A stretch of DNA of 57,399 nt, from NCBI RefSeq assembly GCF_013817345.1, contig NZ_JACDCW010000012.1, forward strand, positions 1-57,399, given 5' to 3'. The stretch's first letter is position 1, and each line of letters opens with the position of its first letter. The stretch comes from Methylibium sp. Lineage in GTDB: Bacteria; Pseudomonadota; Gammaproteobacteria; Burkholderiales; Burkholderiaceae_C. The position numbers were made by a program, and so were the translations under genes. The notes below the pieces were generated by a model. The model did not search any database. It worked only from the letters and a program-made list of their open reading frames with translations, and had not been told where the DNA came from. Shown piece after piece: positions 54,177 through 57,399 of the stretch.

Positions 54177-55217
54177 ATGAAACACACATTCCTGCGTTCG
54201 GCCTTCGTGGCGGCCGCGATGATCGGCGGCTCGACCATCGCCCTCGCCCAAGAGATCACCGGTGCTGGCGCGACCTTCCCGGCGCCCGTTTATGCCAAAT
54301 GGGCCGATGCCTACAACAAGGCAACCGGTGCTCGCGTGAACTATCAGTCGATCGGTTCGGGCGGCGGCATCAAGCAGATCAGGGCCAAGACAGTGGACTT
54401 CGGTGCCACGGACATGCCGCTGACGGACGAGGATCTGGCCAAGGACGGCATGATCCAGTTCCCGACCGTGATCGGCGGCGTGGTGCCGGTGGTCAACATC
54501 AAGGGTATCGCCCCGGGCCAGATCAAGATCACCGGCCAGGTGCTCGGTGACATCTACCTGGGCAAGATCACCAAGTGGGACGATCCGGCATTGACCGCGC
54601 TGAACCCTGGAGTGCCGTTGCCCGACGCTCAGATCGCGGTGGTGCGCCGCGCCGACGGCTCCGGCACGACGTTCATCTTCACGAACTACCTTTCGAAGGT
54701 GAACGCCGAATGGAAGGAAAAGGCCGGTGAGGGCACGGCGGTCAAGTGGCCGACGGGCGCGGGCGGCAAGGGCAACGAGGGCGTGTCGGCCTTCGTGCAG
54801 CGCCTGCCGAACTCGATCGGCTACGTCGAGTACGCCTACGCGAAGCAGAACAAGATGTCGCATGTGCTGCTGAAGAACAAGGACGGCAACTTCGCCGCCC
54901 CTGACGAGGCGAATTTCAAGGCGGCTGCGGCCGGCGCCGAGTGGGACAAGAGCTTCTATCAGATCCTGACCGAGCAGCCCGGCAAGGACACCTGGCCGAT
55001 CAGCGGCGCGACCTACATCCTGATGTACAAGTCGCAGGACAAGCCCGAGAACGCCGCCAATGCGCTGAAGTTCTTCGACTGGGCCTACGCCAACGGCGAC
55101 AAGATGGCCTCCGAACTCGACTATGTGCCGATGCCCGATTCGGTCAAGGAACTGGTTCGCGAGCAATGGGCGGCCAACATCAAGGACGCCGGCGGCAAAC
55201 AGATCGCGTTCAAGTGA
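54177..55217 (+). CDS. pstS: phosphate ABC transporter substrate-binding protein PstS
   Basis: Periplasmic phosphate-binding protein of 346 residues, first gene of the high-affinity uptake operon. A cleavable signal peptide ([19 protein letters not shown]...) ends at [44 protein letters not shown] and [15 protein letters not shown] carry the phosphate-binding Thr, Ser, Asp and Arg residues. A hairpin between it and pstC could leave PstS mRNA in excess. Confidence 0.97.
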   Translation: MKHTFLRSAFVAAAMIGGSTIALAQEITGAGATFPAPVYAKWADAYNKATGARVNYQSIGSGGGIKQIRAKTVDFGATDMPLTDEDLAKDGMIQFPTVIGGVVPVVNIKGIAPGQIKITGQVLGDIYLGKITKWDDPALTALNPGVPLPDAQIAVVRRADGSGTTFIFTNYLSKVNAEWKEKAGEGTAVKWPTGAGGKGNEGVSAFVQRLPNSIGYVEYAYAKQNKMSHVLLKNKDGNFAAPDEANFKAAAAGAEWDKSFYQILTEQPGKDTWPISGATYILMYKSQDKPENAANALKFFDWAYANGDKMASELDYVPMPDSVKELVREQWAANIKDAGGKQIAFK

Positions 55218-55245
55218 TGCGTTGACTCCCGGCTTTCGGGCTGGG

Positions 55246-55281
55246 AAGCGGGGTGATGCCGTCGAGGCACGCCCCGCTTTT
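55246..55281 (+). terminator. hairpin between pstS and pstC
   Basis: AAGCGGGG and CCCCGCTT (55246-55253, 55272-55279) pair with further pairing inside and are followed by TT. It may act as a partial terminator or as an mRNA-stabilising structure, allowing more PstS than membrane subunits. Confidence 0.6.
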
Positions 55282-55301
55282 ACGTTGCAGGAGGACCGAA
55301 C

Positions 55302-56324
55302 GTGGCCGCTACACTGCCAGCTACCCCTTACGACCACGAAAAGAAGATGGATCGATCGGACCCTCGGGGGCGGCCGCCCCCTGGCAGGCGGACATCGCCG
55401 TGGGTCGACACGCTGTTTTCCGCCCTCGCGCATGGCGCAGCCCTTTTCACGCTGGCGATCCTGGGCGCGATCATCGTGACACTGGTCATCGGCGCCTGGC
55501 CGTCGATCAGCGCTTACGGCCTGAGCTTTCTTTGGCGCAGCGAGTGGGACCCCGTGCAAGACGAGTACGGTGGCCTGGTGATGATCTACGGCACGATCAT
55601 GACCTCGTTCATTGCGCTGCTGATCGCGGTGCCGGTCAGTTTCGGCATCGCGTTGTTCCTGACCGAGCTGTCGCCAAGTTGGCTGAGGCGCCCGCTGGGC
55701 ACGGCGATCGAACTGCTGGCCGCGGTGCCATCGATCGTCTATGGCATGTGGGGTTTGCTCGTGTTCAGCCCCATTCTCACGACCTTCGTGCAGCAGCCGC
55801 TGCAAAACGCCTTCGGTGACGTGCCCGTGCTCGGGGCTCTCTTCAGCGGTCCGCCGGTGGGGATCGGCATCTTGTCGGCGGGGATCATCCTGGCGATCAT
55901 GATCATTCCTTTCATCGCGTCGGTGATGCGCGACGTGTTCGAGGTCACGCCCCCGATGCTCAAGGAGTCGGCCTACGCGTTGGGCTCGACCACGTGGGAG
56001 GTCGTCTCCAAGGTCGTGTTGCCCTATACCAAGACGGGTGTGGTCGGCGGCATCATGCTCGGTCTCGGCCGGGCTCTGGGCGAAACCATGGCCGTGACCT
56101 TCGTCATCGGCAACTTCAACCAGCTCGATTCGCTGTCGCTGTTCGAGGCCGCCAACAGCATCGCATCGGCGCTCGCCAACGAATTCGCCGAGGCCGACGA
56201 GGGCCTGCACCAAGCGTCGCTGATCTACCTCGGTCTGGTGCTGTTCTTCATCACCTTCGTCGTCCTGTCGTGCTCGAAGCTGCTGCTGATGCAGTTGCAA
56301 AAGGGCGAGGGGAGGCGCTCATGA
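55302..56324 (+). CDS. pstC: phosphate ABC transporter permease PstC
   Basis: Membrane subunit of the phosphate importer, 340 residues with six helices (for example [19 protein letters not shown] and [17 protein letters not shown]). The ABC-permease coupling loop reads [48 protein letters not shown] at 55302 is chosen because GGAGG stands 8 bases before it. The N-terminal 35 residues are hydrophilic and basic. The stop overlaps the pstA start (ATGA). Confidence 0.96.
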   Translation: MAATLPATPYDHEKKMDRSDPRGRPPPGRRTSPWVDTLFSALAHGAALFTLAILGAIIVTLVIGAWPSISAYGLSFLWRSEWDPVQDEYGGLVMIYGTIMTSFIALLIAVPVSFGIALFLTELSPSWLRRPLGTAIELLAAVPSIVYGMWGLLVFSPILTTFVQQPLQNAFGDVPVLGALFSGPPVGIGILSAGIILAIMIIPFIASVMRDVFEVTPPMLKESAYALGSTTWEVVSKVVLPYTKTGVVGGIMLGLGRALGETMAVTFVIGNFNQLDSLSLFEAANSIASALANEFAEADEGLHQASLIYLGLVLFFITFVVLSCSKLLLMQLQKGEGRRS

Positions 56325-57205
56325 GCAGCATCACGACCCCGGCTACGGCCGAGCATCAGGCGCGCCGCATGAGCAAGCACCGGGCGCGCAAGCAGGTGAA
56401 CGCGATCGCGCTGGTGCTGTCTCTGGCCGCCATGTCCTTCGGCTTGTTCTGGCTGATCTGGATCCTGATCGAGACGGTGCGTCTCGGGGTCGGCGGTCTG
56501 TCGCTCTCACTGTTCACCGAGATGACGCCGCCGCCGCTGGCGGAGACCGGTGGCCTGGCCAACGCGATCTTCGGCTCGCTGCTGATGGTGACCCTGGCCA
56601 CCGCGCTGGGCACGCCGATCGGCATTCTGGCCGGCGTCTACCTGGCCGAGTATGGCCAGAAGACCTGGTTGGGCTCGGTAACCCGCTTTATCAACGACAT
56701 CCTGCTGTCGGCGCCTTCGATCGTCATCGGCCTTTTCATCTACGCGGTGGTGGTGGCGCGGTTCAATTCCTTTTCGGGGTGGGCGGGCGTCCTGGCGCTC
56801 GCACTGATCGTGATTCCGGTGGTGGTCCGCACCACTGAGAACATGCTGGCATTGATCCCGAATTCGCTGCGCGAGGCGGCCTATGCGCTGGGCACGCCGA
56901 AATGGCGGGTGGTCATGACGGTCACGTTGAAGGCGGCGCGCGCCGGCGTGGTCACCGGCGTGCTGCTGGCATTGGCGCGCATCGCCGGCGAAACGGCGCC
57001 ACTGCTCTTCACCGCGCTGTCCAATCAGTTCTGGACCAGCGACCTGAGCAATCCGATGGCCAGCTTGCCGGTGACGATCTTCAAGTTCGCATTGAGCCCT
57101 TACGAGAACTGGCAGCAGCTCGCCTGGGCCGGCGTCTTCCTGATCACTTTCGGCGTGCTGATGCTCAACATCCTCGCGCGCGTGCTGTTCCGCAACAAAC
57201 ACTGA
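56321..57205 (+). CDS. pstA: phosphate ABC transporter permease PstA
   Basis: Second membrane subunit, 294 residues, six helices. The coupling loop is [49 protein letters not shown]. The conserved FLAEYG-like segment appears as [22 protein letters not shown]. The ATG lies within the pstC stop. The gap to pstB is 19 bp and contains GGAGGA. Confidence 0.96.
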   Translation: MSSITTPATAEHQARRMSKHRARKQVNAIALVLSLAAMSFGLFWLIWILIETVRLGVGGLSLSLFTEMTPPPLAETGGLANAIFGSLLMVTLATALGTPIGILAGVYLAEYGQKTWLGSVTRFINDILLSAPSIVIGLFIYAVVVARFNSFSGWAGVLALALIVIPVVVRTTENMLALIPNSLREAAYALGTPKWRVVMTVTLKAARAGVVTGVLLALARIAGETAPLLFTALSNQFWTSDLSNPMASLPVTIFKFALSPYENWQQLAWAGVFLITFGVLMLNILARVLFRNKH

Positions 57206-57224
57206 AATCGGAGGACGCTTCGAC

Positions 57225-57399
57225 ATGGACGCAAAAGTCGAGATGCCGGTGACCGAAAAGCCCAAGCTTTCGGTGCGCGGCCTGAATTTCTACTACGGCC
57301 ACTTCCTGGCGCTCAAGCACATCGACCTCGACATCCCGGAGAACAAGGTCACTGCCTTCATCGGCCCCTCCGGCTGCGGCAAGTCGACGCTGCTGCGTT
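57225..57399 (+). CDS. pstB: phosphate ABC transporter ATPase PstB (partial)
   Basis: The first 58 codons of the ATP-binding subunit; the window ends within the gene. [44 protein letters not shown] shows the A loop (aromatic YY) and the full Walker [16 protein letters not shown] precedes the ATG. It completes pstSCAB; phoU would be expected next. Confidence 0.95.
   Translation, partial: MDAKVEMPVTEKPKLSVRGLNFYYGHFLALKHIDLDIPENKVTAFIGPSGCGKSTLLR

Noticed and set aside
52788-56300. A very long open frame (over 1100 codons) on the minus strand
   Set aside because: It is exactly antisense to glmM, pstS and pstC, which have full family motifs; long antisense frames are common in G/C-rich DNA and the product shows only low-complexity His/Arg/Ala-rich sequence.

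Overview
The window is high-GC proteobacterial chromosome. Its gene orders point to a betaproteobacterium of the order Burkholderiales: tilS-lysC, surE-pcm-nlpD-rpoS-rlmD, carA-carB-greA, and yhbY/rlmE-ftsH-folP-glmM-pstSCAB. The genus cannot be fixed from this sequence. Nearly all of it is housekeeping backbone. The exception is an integrated mobile element of about 10 kb, which is the main accessory region.

Layout. (1) 1-1720: end of tilS, lysC and tRNA-Ser(GCT). (2) 1707-11771: an island inserted in the 3' end of that tRNA, bounded by an exact 14-bp repeat. It carries a P4-type tyrosine integrase, an AlpA-like regulator, a prim-pol/SF3-helicase replication protein, an inverted repeat with an origin-like region, and a block of small phage-like genes. 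That block includes a DUF5681/small-terminase-like protein and one tail baseplate-hub-like protein. At its end sit a lower-GC cargo gene that looks like a proteasome-type Ntn hydrolase and a small opposite-strand gene. No capsid, portal, large terminase or lysis genes are visible, so it resembles a phage satellite or a decayed prophage. The tRNA terminator displaced by the insertion lies just past attR. (3) 11.8-18.6 kb: a WHy-domain lipoprotein, an N-formylglutamate amidohydrolase-like protein, a transglutaminase-like protein, tRNA-Gly(CCC), a persulfide-dioxygenase/rhodanese fusion paired with a 1-Cys peroxiredoxin, a degenerate GGDEF protein and gabD.

(4) 18.7-22.2 kb: a Phd/VapC-type toxin-antitoxin pair whose toxin stop codon overlaps the start of alaS. 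The alaS gene carries a REP-like palindromic element read in frame, and a second copy lies just after it. (5) 22.3-30 kb: mltB, TgpA-like transglutaminase, DUF58 and MoxR genes, then a histone-deacetylase-like hydrolase and an MscS channel. (6) 30-34.4 kb: a two-component system, a truncated PhnD-type binding protein and a doubly damaged quinone-oxidoreductase pseudogene. This is a zone of gene decay. (7) 34.5-41.9 kb: the stress-sigma locus surE-pcm-nlpD-rpoS and rlmD, a BI-1 family membrane protein, a GlcG-like protein, and bacterioferritin with its ferredoxin.

(8) 42-57.4 kb: carA-carB, greA, two membrane proteins, a YhbY-type RNA-binding protein, rlmE, ftsH, folP, glmM, and the phosphate-uptake operon pstS-pstC-pstA-pstB, which runs off the end. 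No CRISPR array, rRNA gene or insertion-sequence transposase was seen.
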